Shown: positions 1-12,009, counted from the first letter of the stretch. The stretch: DNA of 64,000 nt from Adiantum capillus-veneris (GCA_014529385.2 CM043971.1:87434840-87498839), one strand, 5' to 3'. Translations and numbers: made by a program. Notes: a model not told the origin generated them from the sequence alone.

Positions 1-3
1 GGT

Positions 4-3000
4 CTATGGTTCATGTGGGGTGGATGAACTTGCGTGGGAAACACTGTCATGAATTTTGACATGCATGGGTTCTAGTTCTAGTTTCCTTTGAGTCTCCTCC
101 ACTAAACCTCTTAGATGTTTCACCTGCTTAATCTCGTCTACTGGGTTTGGGTACGTCCCAATCTTCTTTTTACGATTTTTCCCTTTTTGCCCCTGCGGTT
201 TATCTTGGGGGTCTTGGATTGGATTTGGAAACACTTGTGGTGTTTTCAGAGGCTCTTTATGGTTTTCTCTTATTCGGTTTTCATTTGGTTCCATGTTACG
301 GTTTTCTTTGTCGGTCTTTCCGTTTGTGGTATTGGTTCTAGTCTCCATTGTCTCGATTGAATCTGAATCATCGTCGAGGTCATTCATATACACGGGGTCA
401 TCTCCTGTTCCTATGTTTGTTTTGGAACTTGGCTTTGAACTTTCCGTATTCTGTGACTTCTTCCTTCGTGTCTTCTTTTTCTTTGCTTGGATAACTGACG
501 CGGTATCTCTTTCTTCGAGGATATGGCCTGGCCCTTGAAGCATGGACCGTGTAATCGCATAAGCGGGTGCGATGGGTGGTATTGGCGATGTCACACTAGC
601 AATTTCGACCAAATTTAGGGGTGTGATTTTAGGCGCATTTGGGTTATAGGGGCATTGGGCAATCAAGTGATCTATGCCACAACGATTACGTGTGAGTATT
701 GGCATTGCAGACGTGCTCCCTTGATTCATTTGCATCTGTGCAGCATTCTTTTGCAGCCTAATAGGGCACTCCGCTGCCCGATGTGGTCCACCACACTCGT
801 AGCATTGAAGAGGTGGCCTCCTAGCCTGGGTGTTGATATTTTGACCTCTGGATGCGAGAGCAGCAGCTTGATAAACCGGATTGACTTGCCCCCAACAATC
901 TTCCATGTAGTATATAGGACACTCTTCCAATGTATCAAGTCCGTAGGCAATACTAGTGTCTATTTCCTCCTAACAGCCATCTGCATAAGCATTTGATGGC
1001 TCGCAACCCACTTGGTTCATAGGGGCGACTCTTGGATGCAGGGGCTGCGGTCCTAGCACAGGAGGTGGTAGCGGTGTAGCTTGTACAACATTTTGAGGTC
1101 TAGGGACCATGTGTTGCGGTAGTTGCTCAACAGGTGGAGTAGGCATCAATACAGGAGCTCGAGGCGCATCCGTCCAGGCTACAGGTGGTCTATTTGCCAT
1201 CATACGTTTGATCATTAAACAATCCTTAGCTTGGTGACCATACCTACCACATGCATTGCAAGTTCCATTAAATTTTACTCTAAACGTAGGGCACTCACTA
1301 GTGCTATGTGGACCTAAGCAAATGGAACACCATTGTTGCTCCCTTCTTGGATACATGTGACTATTTTGAGGGGGTCGATTATCCTTAAGAGACTCTTGGA
1401 TTGCCTTGGTGAGGTCTGTCAATAATTTCTCAAATACCTTTGGCTCATTGGCAATGGGCTTTGCAGTCATGGGTTCATACTCAATGGCTTGTGAGCTAGT
1501 GGATCTCGTGTCAATAGACACCCTCATGCCTGCTATCATCAAGTTGTCCTCTAATTGGATTGCATTGGCAGTGACATCTTCCCAGGTTGTGATACCTCTA
1601 ATCACTAGTCCATTATAGATTCCTTCATTCCTCAACCCTCGAATGAATCGATCAAGTAGTTGGTTATTGTTGAAGCGCTCATTTACAGGGCAACGAGAGT
1701 TTAAGTGCTTTAGACGACTAATGAAGTCCCTTACCGACTCTCCTTCCTTACGTTCGGCCTTCTGTAGCTGAGATGCTACACCCCAAAGTACACCTTCTCG
1801 TATGTACTCCTTTAGAAACAACCTTCGAAGGGTAGGGTAGATTGTTTTCTCGTCCACCCTTAGGGTTCTATACCAATCTCCAGCCTTCCCACTTAATGTC
1901 AAGCTTAAGGCATTGCACTTATGTAGTTCGTTGCGTTCCCCTAAGGAATCACATACTTGTTCAAACACTTCAATGTGTTTCCTAGCATCTTCGTCCCCAT
2001 TGAATTTTTGCGTGAGTTTGGCAATTTGTACTGCCTTACTTCTAGGCTCTCTATCAGATGCATGACGCATATTTTCCGCGATAGATCGACCTATGGTTTG
2101 AGCAAACGCTGCCAAGTCACCTATGTGAGGAGGTAGGGCCGGTGGAGGTACTCTTGGAATCATATGTGGGAGAAGGACGGGTACCGGTCTTGGCATATGT
2201 GTGGATGATGCAGGATATGGAACATAACCGGGCATAGGTCCACTCAGATAAGAGCTAGGGAGCGGCACTTGAGGAGCATAAGCAAGTGGTACAATTGGAG
2301 GTGTGGGGGCCATGTGTGCATAAGGGGCTAGAGGCACATACGGTCGAGGCCCCATATTAGGTACTACGACACTAGGTAGTGGCACTGCGCTAACCGTAGA
2401 TGTCATCGGTACATTCTCTGTCAGGCTTATCCCTGGAGTGAGCACTGGGTTTTCCTTGATAGAGGGTTGAGCCAAGTTAGGGAAGCTAAAGTTTTCGCTC
2501 GGAGGCTCAGATTGCATAGAGACCCCAGGTGAAATGACGTAAGATGGGTCCATGGGGCTCATTAGAGGAGTCTCCATTTGTGATAGAGTAGGCTGTTGAG
2601 CCTTGCTCGTATCCAGAAATCTCATGGGGCCAGTTGAGAGTATATTTACCCCTCGGTTTTGCCTTTCTGATTGAATAATGCCATGGATAACATTACAGAT
2701 CATTTTCTGTTGATCTTCGATGCTTGTGGCACTAGAGGTGGATTGTACAATCTCTATCCATCCTACATGGTAGGCGTGGCCAGAGTGTAGATCCGTCAAC
2801 ACCTCAGTGTGGAGGTCGTATGTCCAATGGTCATTAATGAACAATCCTTCTAGAGTCGACGTATTAACGGTTTCTTGTGAGGTAGAAGCAATGTTGCTCC
2901 CCGTGGTTTTACTTGTCACCAACGGTACTCTAGAGGGAACTTCTGAAGGAGGCAGCTCAACAGGGCCTTCTTGGTAAGAAGTTGGTAGGATATCCACATG

Positions 3001-3210
3001 GACACTCTTTGGGGGTGTGGAGTCCACGTGCGATGTGAAAGGAGAGTCCACTTCCCCACCCCCTTCGTGTGCTTCATTTGCATCAGGTTCCGAGCGAGTA
3101 GCTCTACCTAATGTTTCCATGAAACGGCTAAACATACTAGTACTAGGCTGTGGAGCTTCGGGAGGTGCATGGCCTTCTCTCTCAGTGTTTTGGGTAGGGT
3201 ATGCTTCCAT
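4..3210 (-). pseudogene. gypsy Gag polyprotein with an in-frame amber codon (Gypsy-1)
   Basis: This is a structural Gag protein that would package element RNA in cytoplasmic particles. One frame runs through the whole interval and is interrupted only by TAG at 970-972. Residues 1 to about 370 form a Pro/Ser-rich extension. A retrotransposon Gag domain follows at about 395-560 (motifs GKAGDWYRTL and ERKEGESVRDFISRLK). Two CCHC-type knuckles lie near residues 640-665 (second one CNACGRYGHQAKDC). Beyond the amber codon are two further Cys/His clusters near 806 and 850 and a Lys/Asn/Glu-rich basic tail ending at TAG 4-6. The ATG at 3210 is the first in frame after an upstream stop near 3345. With about 1,068 codons it is long for Gag, mainly because of the N-terminal extension. 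The TAG may be a simple nonsense mutation or a read-through site; the sequence does not decide. Confidence 0.75.
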
Positions 3211-3874
3211 GATTTCTGAGTCGGAGGAGGAATCACTAGCGGCTATTTTAGGGTCTTGGGTGGTGCTACCTTGTGTCCCCGCTGAGGGTCTAGAGCCTAT
3301 CGTGGATGGTAATGGGTGTCCGTATGAACAGAGGCACCCTCAATATACTCGTGTTCTAGCACCCGCCCAGAGCGTAAGTGCATGTGCTTTTGATACCCTA
3401 AGGTGTCAAAAAGCTGCTCTAGGAGGCCTTGTGACTAGTTTTTAGCGTGTTTTTTGTTTGTTTTTTTGCTAGATTTTTTAGAGCGTGTCGTGGAATGGGC
3501 TGTGTGATAGCTCGAAACGAGCGTATCGGTCAGAGGGTCGTGCCGTGCTTTACAGCCCTCCGTTTGGTCACTCTATGCCCTCGGAATCCCTAAAACTGTC
3601 AATTTCCAGTAGGGAACTAGGCCCAAACTAGAAAGTCTAAGGGTGCAAGTGGGAAGAGAAAGGAAGAGAGTGGAGGACTTGTCCCACATCCTCTCATTCC
3701 CTCTTGAGGGAGTAGGGTATATATATAAGAGTGAGTCTAGTATATATCATAAGACTGAGGACTGAGGCCTGGGCCTAGGCTTGGGCTTGGTAGTCGCCCG
3801 CTCGCTCGCGTTTTTATTTTTTGATTTTTTTTTAAATAAATTTTTTTTTCCAAAAAAAACTTTTTTTTTTTGAT

Positions 3875-4075
3875 GCAGAAAATACAGAAATTGAAAACGC
3901 AGAAATTGAAAATGCAGAAAATTGCAGAAATTGAAAACGCCGAAATTGAAAATACAGAAATGCAGAAAATTGAAAAAACGCAGAAATGCAGAAAATTGCA
4001 GAAATTGAAAACACCGAACTTGAAAATGCAGAAATTGAAAAAACGCAGACAATAGCAGAAATTGAAACTTGACAG
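3875..4075. repeat. short-period minisatellite in the Gypsy-1 leader
   Basis: About a dozen degenerate copies of a unit of roughly 15 bp (GCAGAAATTGAAAAC, plus strand), with variants such as GCAGAAAATTGCA. It lies between the primer site and gag. The apparent Phe/Asn/Cys-rich frames on the minus strand come from the repeat and are not taken as genes. Confidence 0.8.
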
Positions 4076-4192
4076 CAAATGCAGAAAACGCAAAAAACAA
4101 AAATCTCCACACACTCCTTCGTTGCCTTTCCTATGATAGAAATTGCACCACAAGGAAGCGTAAAGTGCTAACCGAGCTTAGTGTAGGGCATA

Positions 4193-4210
4193 TCCACGGC
4201 AGCGGCGCCA
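4193..4210 (-). promoter_or_regulatory. primer binding site, tRNA-Asp type
   Basis: On the minus strand the 18 bases begin TGGCGCCG and end TGCCGTGGA. They match the complement of a tRNA-Asp 3' end (TGGCGCCGTTGCCGGGGA) at 16 of 18 positions. The site lies 4 nt inside the LTR end, as expected for priming of minus-strand cDNA. Confidence 0.75.
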
Positions 4211-4214
4211 AAAA

Positions 4215-4457
4215 TGTGCGCTCCTTGCCGCACTGTCGAAGCAAGGGACTTGCCGATACACCGTGTGCGAGCCACAAACGGCTCCAAGCACACAACAAGC
4301 CTAAACTAGCAAGCTCAAGAGAACAAAGGGTGTGTCACTCACCGCTCTACGCTCGCTTTCGTGGTGGATTCCTCGCCGCGATGAAGAAGAAGCTGCAGTC
4401 GTGCCGCGCTCAACCGCTTCGCCGCCGTCGTGCCTTCGTAATGCTCGATCGCACACA

Positions 4458-4507
<50 letters not shown>

Positions 4508-4750
4508 AGGAGGTGAAGAAGAAGAAGATGGAGATGGAGCAAGAGCACTCTTCTATTACACAAATGAGAGAATGAGTAAAAATTAGGTTTAGTTGGCTTT
4601 TATAGGAGCTCACCCCATTCACACTTGGGCGCCCATGCTTAGCCAACTAACCCTAGCATGTTCGTGTTAGAGTCCGCCTCTCATCGGCGATCACTCTACC
4701 TTTCCCTATTGGTCCGACAAGCCCGGTACCTGACTCTAAATAATAAAACA
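4215..4750 (-). repeat. Gypsy-1 5' LTR (outer boundary approximate)
   Basis: The inner end is fixed by the primer site and ends in CA on the minus strand. The outer end at 4750 is chosen because the minus strand there starts TGTTTTATTA, giving TG...CA termini and a length of 536 bp. There is no partner LTR in the window, so this end is a guess. The LTR includes a CT/CA microsatellite (about 4461-4506). Confidence 0.55.
4597..4605 (-). promoter_or_regulatory. TATA box of the Gypsy-1 LTR
   Basis: CTATAAAAG on the minus strand, about 145 bp inside the proposed outer LTR end. The position and orientation suit the U3 promoter that would drive the gag transcript toward lower coordinates. Confidence 0.5.
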
Positions 4751-7552
4751 TTTATAGATCATAGGGTGTCCATGTGCCGTGAGGGTTAACACAGAGCAGT
4801 CAGCAGCTCCTCGCCCTTCCCGCCTTGTGAACGTTGCACCGTTGCAGTGAATGTGTAGAAGGGGGGGGGGAGGGGGTTTCATTACGATGGCAACGTTCAC
4901 AGAGACGTTGAGAAAGGACAGGGACGTGGCGGTCCATGGTGGGCCTCTTTGCACTTTTTGGCCGAACGCTCTACTGAACGATGCCATGTGAGCACCACAA
5001 GAGACGCAGTTGTTGATTTGAATCAACTTTAATGTTTGTTTCATTCATAGTGATTTATACAACAAATGGTGTCTCTTCGTGCGTTCACATGTGTGGACAA
5101 GTATTACTTTCTACAGACTATCCCACTGAGGCTGAAATTGCTCTTGCTTCCGTAATTAATGCCTGCATACTTGCCGTCCTGAATGCAATCAAAGATGCCG
5201 CCATTATCGATGATGATGTCATATCAATTATCTATGCGGTTACAAGGCTTACTAAACTTATGATTTATTGATGCGCTTTACACCCCCTTAAATTGCTATG
5301 GCCAAATTAGAGGAGTTAATCCAAGTTGTGTGGAGATGCACATAAGAAGTTTTAGACAAAATATTATGTAGGAAAGTACATAAGAAAGTCTTGAAAGAGT
5401 TAAAAAGGATATTCATATGAAAAAGGTATGAAAGTCACTTTTAGTATGTTGTGTCTAACAATAATCATGTGAAATTTCCATTCCAATATGAGATGTCTCA
5501 ACTAACATGTGAGAATTTTTTATATACTTATTAGATGTTAATATGCTAAACATTCTTCAAACTTCCCAAAAAACACAATCAAAAGTGTTAGTAATATTCA
5601 GGTTTTCAAAGTCTTATATCATAACTTAACAAGATCTTCAACATTTATATATTTATATCATGAAAGTTTATTCACATATTTGATTGAAATTGTGCAAATT
5701 ATATCAAAAGTTTAAAGTAATAATGGCAAAAGTTTCATGTCTTGATATCATTACAATGTATAAAACCTTATGCTTTACTATGTGTAAATATCAAAATTAT
5801 GATGTTTTAATCTCATTATAACATGCAAAAATATCAAAAGTTTAATGTAATGATTTCATTACAATGTATAAATACTCCCACATTACTATGTGTTAAATCC
5901 TATATTTTATTCACATGTTTGACTAAATGTGTAGATCTCAAAATTTCAATGTCTTAATTTCACTTTACAACATACGAAAGCCTCAAAAGTTCAATGTCTA
6001 AGTTTCAGTATAATGCATAATTGGTTAAACACTACTGTGTGTTAAATTCTCAAAGTAATTTCACATGTTTGACAAATTGTGTAAATTTCAAAACTTTAAT
6101 GTCTTAAATTTATTACAATATACCAAAACACCAAAATTATAATGTAGTGATTTCATTAAAATGTATAAAAGGTCACACATTACAATGTATTAAAGCCACA
6201 CATCACTCTGTATTAAACCTTCAAATTAATGTCGCATGTTTGCCTAGATGTGTATATTTACATTGAAAAAACTATTTAAGTTTAAATACATTGCACACAT
6301 CAATTTATATCCAATTGGTTTCATAACATGTTTGCTATGTATTGATTATGTAGTAATTGAAGGACTAAGTTTATGTAGGGTAAAAGGCAGTTTAAGAGCG
6401 ATGAAGCAAAGGAGCTTGATTGAGAGCTGATGTGCATAAAGAAGAGTCCCATTGCGTGCTAGAAATGGGACACACACATAGATAAAGTGGGAGCCCTCTT
6501 GCTATTTTCCCCTAAACCTTGTACAAAATAGGATACAAATTGAACATTACACAAAGAGAGGTGTGCATGCATGTCCATACTCACTATACACAAGCTTTAC
6601 TATCAACAATAGTACATCAAACTCATCACACTATAATAACATTGCTAAAAAGTATATATGGTAGAAGTAAGGACATCTCAATGATTGTAGAGCATCCCAA
6701 TGCATATGTGCAAGCCATCTCAAACTTGTTAGCTCGATCTCAGCTAGTGTATATCAATCTTCAATCCCTAAATAAGAAAGCCCCAACACGATAAATGATG
6801 ACATAAAAAATACATGCATGATTGTTAGTAAATGTTCACCTTGAATGTATGTTGTAGACTTCAAAACCTAGTCCATCTATACAACTTCAATTACCAAAAA
6901 TTGCAAGCTCCATGTAAAGCTTTATTATTTCGATCTGATCCATGCACTTTACTTGCTCCATAGCCTCAACCACAACTATACTACCTTGACCCTATTCAAA
7001 ATTACCAATAAAAACATTGAAAGAAGATATATTAAAACATTGAAAGCACCCCAAAACACTCCTCTTAATGAAAATTTTACAATTTAATCTAGTTTTCTAG
7101 AAGCTAATAACATTACTTGATATAGAACAACCCCAAAACTAGTATGGATAAGCTATTCTTTCAAATGAATTGAAACTTGAGTCATTTACTTGGGGGACGC
7201 TCAACCAATGGAGATAGATATAGACCTAGATAGTGCTATGTATAGTTGTGGTTTTAGCACAAACCTTGAGAGGGAATGAGACTTTTTGTAGGGAGATCTA
7301 GGTGAAGAGTATGAGATTGTGCTACAATCTTGTATAGTAGAGCACCTAAGACCATAAGTGGCTATTGCAACATACTCTCAGCTCAATTATCCTCAGTAAG
7401 CCATACATGAGGCCAATATCACCCTAACATGCTTGAGTCCCAAATCGTTTTGTTCCAAGACATAGAGTTTTGGTATAAAATGTTTCAACCATAGAAGAGA
7501 GAATATGCTGCATCAAAACAAAATGCCAACCTATGAGAATCAACAAGAATTC
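4751..7552. other. AT-rich spacer without a supported gene
   Basis: I see no convincing gene here. A 79-codon open frame at 5032-5271 has no recognisable motif and is not called. The middle part holds a degenerate tandem repeat (listed separately). A run of 8-9 G bases lies near 4861-4874. The right end is cut by the Gypsy-2 LTR. Confidence 0.5.
5640..6260. repeat. degenerate AT-rich tandem repeat
   Basis: Phrases recur in the same order: a TCACATGTTTGAC-like segment starts near 5672, 5911, 6061 and 6232, and each is followed by AATGTCTTAATTTCATTACAAT-like and CACATTACTATGTGTTAAA-like segments. Spacings of about 240, 150 and 171 bp suggest an old satellite-like array with internal subrepeats and indels. 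Confidence 0.55.
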
Positions 7553-8097
7553 TGTCACAAAATGGTGACCTGGTAGGCCAGTACACATACACACACACCT
7601 GTCTGCAGGAACCCCTGGCTGAAGATGATGATGTGGCATCAGTACGGACGCCTGGAATTCGAGGCGTAATTCACGGAACCGTACGGGCAGTTTGCTGACG
7701 TGGCACTTCAGTAAAATCTACGCTGGGTTTTAGAAGAATCTACACTGGCTGAGTTTTGGGCCAATTGCTTTATTTTTAGGACCTTTTAAATTATAGCTTT
7801 TGGGGCTCTGCTTTCAGGCATCCCTTGTACCTATAAATAAGTGGGCTAGGGGCCACACTTCTCAGAGCATCTGGACACAGAGTCCTTGAGTGGGCAACTA
7901 CTCACACTCTTGTACTTTGAACACAGATTAATCAATAAAGAAATACCGAAAGGGGCGCCAATCTTTGGGGCCAATACTCTAGGCTCGGAACTCCGTCGGG
8001 CCAGTGTCAAATCATCTGTGAACTGTGAACTGTTTTTAAGTGGTTATTTGGTGCTGTTGTGATCGATTCTTGACTTGGAGTGTCTAAGTCTGTTACA
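7553..8097 (+). repeat. Gypsy-2 5' LTR
   Basis: It starts TGTCACAAAATGG and ends GTTACA. The first 137 bp recur at 40541-40677 beside a polypurine tract, which fixes the start. Length is 545 bp, including a TATA box at 7832 and AATAAA at 7934. Confidence 0.85.
7831..7840 (+). promoter_or_regulatory. TATA box in the Gypsy-2 LTR
   Basis: CTATAAATAA lies 278 bp into the LTR and about 100 bp upstream of an AATAAA polyadenylation signal (7934-7939). This is the usual U3-R arrangement of a plant LTR promoter. Confidence 0.6.
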
Positions 8098-8098
8098 G

Positions 8099-8111
8099 TG
8101 GTACCAGAGCA
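8099..8111 (+). promoter_or_regulatory. primer binding site of Gypsy-2 (initiator tRNA-Met type)
   Basis: TGGTACCAGAGCA begins one base after the LTR end and differs at one position from the standard TGGTATCAGAGC. It fixes the inner LTR border. Copia-1 is inserted 34 bp downstream. Confidence 0.75.
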
Positions 8112-8145
8112 CGATTGATTTCTCTTCTACAGGAAATCCAATCCC

Positions 8146-8372
8146 TGTTACCATATACATGTGGTAGTGATGTGTGTGAACACACTAGGACCACCAGGGC
8201 ATTTTTTCCCTCTTTAGGAGGTTTTTCCCCCCGAGCATTGTATATACGCCCATCACTCTTGGGCTATCTATCTTTCCATTGCACACTAAGTTATACACTC
8301 TCTATTGTGTGCCTTGAGCTTCCTTCGTCTTCTCCAAGCTGTGTGCGTTTCTCTGCAACCCTAATTCCAACA
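8146..8372 (+). repeat. Copia-1 5' LTR
   Basis: Starts TGTTACCATATACATG and ends CCAACA. The copy at 13535-13761 has the same length and nearly the same sequence. Confidence 0.92.
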
Positions 8373-8374
8373 AT

Positions 8375-8386
8375 TGGTATCAGAGC
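8375..8386 (+). promoter_or_regulatory. Copia-1 primer binding site
   Basis: TGGTATCAGAGC, an exact match to the common initiator-tRNA-Met primer site, begins two bases after the LTR. Confidence 0.88.
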
Positions 8387-8734
8387 AGGTTGCGTCCTCC
8401 CGGGCTTAGTCGCCAGCTACTCCAGTACATGCGTGCTCACTTTCTCCGATTTCAGTGAGCTTTGGCAAGCGTTCGCAGGTTAACAACTACTTCGAGCAAG
8501 CTCGTAGAGCTTGGTATGCTCAGATTTTCGATTTGGGCTCATTTCGGCCTCTGTTTCCACTACAGACAGGTCTGCACATGCTATTTCGTCACTTTGTGCA
8601 GAATTTTTGTCAATGCCGTTTTCTGCATAACAGGTGCCTTACAGTCTTCTACGGTTTGTGCTATATAGCAGGTGTTGTTCGCGCTCCGTTTCTCCTATTT
8701 TCGGGCAGTTTTCACATCAGGTGCAACATTTACC

Positions 8735-10227
8735 ATGGCTGACAACAACAACACAGATGTGTTCAACATGTTTGCTGCCGAGGATAGGTTGGATGGGGAC
8801 AATTACCCTATGTGGGCTTATATGATGCAACACGTTCTTGTATCAAAGGGCGTCTGGAATATTGTGCAGGGCATTGATGCATCCTGGTTCTGAGGATGTA
8901 GGCGATGTTGAGGATGTTGCAGGTCTTGCTGCAAGGATTGCTGCTATTAGAGTTGTTCTGCCTATGGTAGAACAAGCTCGTTGGGATGTTAAGGATGCGC
9001 AGGCTCATGCATTATTGCGTTGTCTGTGAAGCACACCATTGTTCCTCACATCCATTTAGCAAAATCCACAAAACAGGCTTGGGATATTTTGGTTGGTCTT
9101 TATGCAAGTCGCAATGAGGCTAAAATTGCTTTGCTGCGTAAAGCTGGAGTCGAAGATTATGCATGAGGAAGATGATATGGACACTTTCCTTGCTAGTTTC
9201 AAGGATATCAATGAGCAGCTTATTTCTGCAGGTGAAGTCATTTCAGACAGTTCCCTTGTGCAGATTGTTCTTGATGCCTTACCAGATTCGTACCAGACTT
9301 TTGCTAGTACTTGGAGACTTATGACCCAAGGAAATCTAGAAGTTGTCAAGTTTAATGCATTATGCACATTACTGTTGCAAGAGTCACTTTCCAGAAAAAA
9401 CAGGACTAGGCAGCGTGCAGTTGAACAAGCTTTTATTGCTTCTCAAAGAAAGGGTGGTAACAGTAATGCAGCCACTTCTTATGGTTCTGCTACGAGTGGC
9501 AAAAATTCTGTTCCTAATGCTTCTGCTGGCAGCACTTCATCTAGCAATTCTGGTGATAAGGGCAAGAAGAAAATGCGTTGCCATTATTGTAAAGCTAATG
9601 ATCACTTGATAAGGCAGTGTCCTAAGTTGAAGGCAAAAGAGGCTAAGAAGAAAGAGGGTGGTTCCAATGCAAATGCTGGTTCCACTACAAATACAGCCAT
9701 TGTTGAGTCTTCTGTAAAAGGAGATTGTAATGCTGATGTTGATGCAGAATGGTATTTTAGCGCAGAGTGCACTTATAATCCTGTTGTCCATGATGCATGC
9801 TTGTCAGTTGCTGCAGATTCACATGTGTGGTATTTTGATAGTGGTGCTACAAAGCACATTACCTCACATCGTGAATTTTTTACCTCTCTCGAGTCTGTCC
9901 CTCATGGGAATTCTGTCACTTGTGCCAACAATGCCTCTTATCCGGTTCAGGGTGTTGGAAAGATTGTGCATACTGCTGCTAATGGCAGTTCCTTTACACT
10001 TGTTGATGCACTTTATGTACCTGGGATAAAGAAGAATCTCTTGTCTGTATCCGCACTTGCTAGACTTGGACTTGTATTCAAATTTGTGGATGACAGATGT
10101 ACAACTCATGATCTCAGTTTTGGTTGATGAAATTGTTGCATCTGGCCTTTTGTGTCGTGGGCTGTATAAGCTCACTTTGTATGACAAGTGTGGACAAAAT
10201 TTTGCAAATGATGTTGCAGATTCATTA
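8735..10227 (+). pseudogene. Copia-1 gag and protease, frameshifted
   Basis: This region encoded the capsid protein and the aspartic protease that cuts the polyprotein. The ATG at 8735 opens a typical copia Gag start (MADNNN...DRLDGDNYPMW). A frameshift near 8880 moves the reading to the frame used at 8838-9029, a TGA interrupts it at 9027-9029, and a long part resumes at 9093-10127. That part holds the CCHC knuckle CHYCKANDHLIRQC near 9577-9620 and the protease motif YFDSGATKHIT near 9832-9865, followed by the LYVPGIKKNLLSVS segment typical of copia proteins. A second shift occurs near 10110. The frame is then cut by the MITE at 10228. It is closely related in layout to the Copia-2 protein. 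Confidence 0.8.
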
Positions 10228-10667
10228 GGCAAAATTTGGACTTACAAAGGGGCCCTTTAAGGAGTTTGACTTTACCTCTCTCTACCAAAACGGGCGCATG
10301 GATAAATTTTTGCAAACAAACTCCAAATTTGGCGGAGGTTTGACAGTTAGAATGTCCTCTTCAAGCTCTATCTACTAATATATAGCACGCCATGAGATTC
10401 CTCATTTTTTATAAGATTCTTTTTTTATTCACTTAGATTCCGACAGAGTTGTCACATCATAGGTGAATCAAAAAAAGAATCTTCTAGAATATGAGGAATC
10501 TCATGGCGTGCTATAAATCAGTAGATAGAGCTTGAAGGGGACATTCTAGCTATCAAACCTCCGCCAACTTTTAAGTTTGTTTGCAAAAAATTATCCATGC
10601 ACCAATTTTGGTAGAGAGAGGTAAAGTCAAACTCCTTAAAGGGCCCCTTTATGAGTCCAAATTTTGC
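10228..10667. mobile_element. 440-bp MITE with very long inverted repeats (Tourist/Harbinger-like)
   Basis: The two halves are inverted copies of each other over about 200 bp. The left arm begins GGCAAAATTTGGAC and the right arm ends CCAAATTTTGC, with shared blocks such as GGGGCCC, CTTTACCTCTCTCTACCAAAA and CACGCCATGAGATTCCTCAT. The flanking trinucleotide TTA is present on both sides (10225-10227 and 10668-10670), as PIF/Harbinger elements make. It has no coding capacity. It splits the Copia-1 polyprotein between the protease and the pre-integrase domain. Family assignment rests on TIR start, TSD and size only. Confidence 0.8.
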
Positions 10668-10670
10668 TTA

Positions 10671-12009
10671 ATGCAAGGGCTATTTCAGATGCAAAACTTT
10701 GGCATGCACGTTTTGGTCATCTGAATTTTGCCAGTTTGTTGCGTTTGCAGAATCTGATATGGTTGCTTCTTTGCCGCCTCTTGAAGCACCTGTCAAACAT
10801 GTTTGTGAAGGCTGTATTTTGGGTAAGATGCAGCGTTCTAAGTTTCCATAGGATGGTTCAGTTCGGGCCACATACACGTTGCAGCTTGTGCATAGTGATG
10901 TTTGTGGGCCCATGCAAACTCCGTCCTTGGACAATTACCTGTACTTTGTGACTTTCATTGATGATTACTCCAGGCATGCATGGGTATTTCCGCTTAAAGC
11001 GAAGTCCGAAGTTTTTATGTGCTTCAAACAATTTCTGGCTATGGCAGAAAATGTCTCGAAATGTACTATGGGCACCCTCCGTTCCGATCGAGGGGGGGAG
11101 TATATGTCTCATGAATTTAATGCATTTTTGGCTAGTCGTGCGATAAAACACCAATGTACAGTGCCTTATACACCTCAACAAAATGGTGTTGCTGAGAGGA
11201 AAAACAGGTCACTTACGGAAATGGCACGATGTATGGTCAAAAGTCAAGCTTTGCCGCATTCTTTTTGGCTTGAGGCCATCATGTGTGCCACTTATGTACT
11301 TAACAGGTGTCCTACGAAAGCTTTGCAGTCTATTACTCCATATGAAGCATGGCATGATAGAAAGCCTTCTATTGAGCACATGCGTGTTTTTGGCTGTTTG
11401 GCATATGCTTTGGTGCCACAAGTGCAGCGCAGAAAATTGGATGATAAGGCTGTCAAATGTATTTTTGTTGGTTATAGTGCTGAAAGCAAAGGTTACAGGT
11501 TGTATCATCCGCAAACAAAACGTATTCTGGTTTCACGGGATGTAGTGTTTGTGGAAGACTCTGTTCAGCCCTTGCTATCATGTACTAGAGACAGTAATGT
11601 AAGCTCACAGGACATTTATGACACTTTGTTGCCTCTTTTCAGTGGTGGAAATACGAATGTAAGTTCCAATGAGGCAAATGTACAGCCTATGGGGGTTTCT
11701 GAAAATGTTCTAGATAAGCCTATTACTGATGCAGATGTACATGATGTACTTGATGAGGAAAGGGCTGAAAATGAGCAGGCTAGAGGTATGCCAAAATGGC
11801 TGGTGCACACTTTGTGTGACGGTAAATTGGATGCACCTTTGTCTAGTCGTACTCGTTCAGTCTCTCTCCATGCATCTTATGCATCAGATTGTTATGCTTT
11901 GGCTGTGTCTAGCTTACATGATGTTGAGGAGACTCTGTCTTTTGATGAAGCACATAATTCAAAAAATTGGATGGCTGCCATATGCAATCAGAATATGATG
12001 CACTTATAG
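10671..12009 (+). pseudogene. Copia-1 pre-integrase domain and integrase
   Basis: After the MITE the polyprotein resumes with the pre-integrase motif LWHARFGHLNF (about 10690) and shifts frame near 10740-10880. The integrase core is open at 10879-12009: HSDVCGPM, then FIDDYSRHAW, RSDRGGEYMS and PYTPQQNGVAERKNRS, giving a D-D-E layout. It ends in the usual FVGYS...KGYRLYHP segment. A frameshift at the end separates it from reverse transcriptase, which starts in another frame at about 11967. Confidence 0.8.

Larger units (their letters stand above)
1..4750 (-). mobile_element. Gypsy-1: 5' part of a Ty3/gypsy LTR retrotransposon
   Basis: Read on the minus strand, the order is LTR (4750-4215), a 4-nt spacer, a tRNA-Asp-type primer binding site (4210-4193), an untranslated leader of about 1 kb, and a gag reading frame (3210-4). 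Protease, reverse transcriptase and integrase would lie left of base 1 and are not in the window. An Asp-type primer site is known from Athila/Tat-type gypsy lineages, so that placement is likely but is inferred from the primer site alone. The second LTR and the target-site duplication cannot be tested here. Confidence 0.8.

Noticed and set aside
3737-4153. Phe/Cys/Asn-rich minus-strand frames
   Set aside because: They are produced by the 15-bp minisatellite in the Gypsy-1 leader and occur in all three frames.
5032-5271. 79-codon frame with an Ala/Ile-rich C-terminal half
   Set aside because: No recognisable motif, no supporting context, and a length expected by chance in this amount of sequence.
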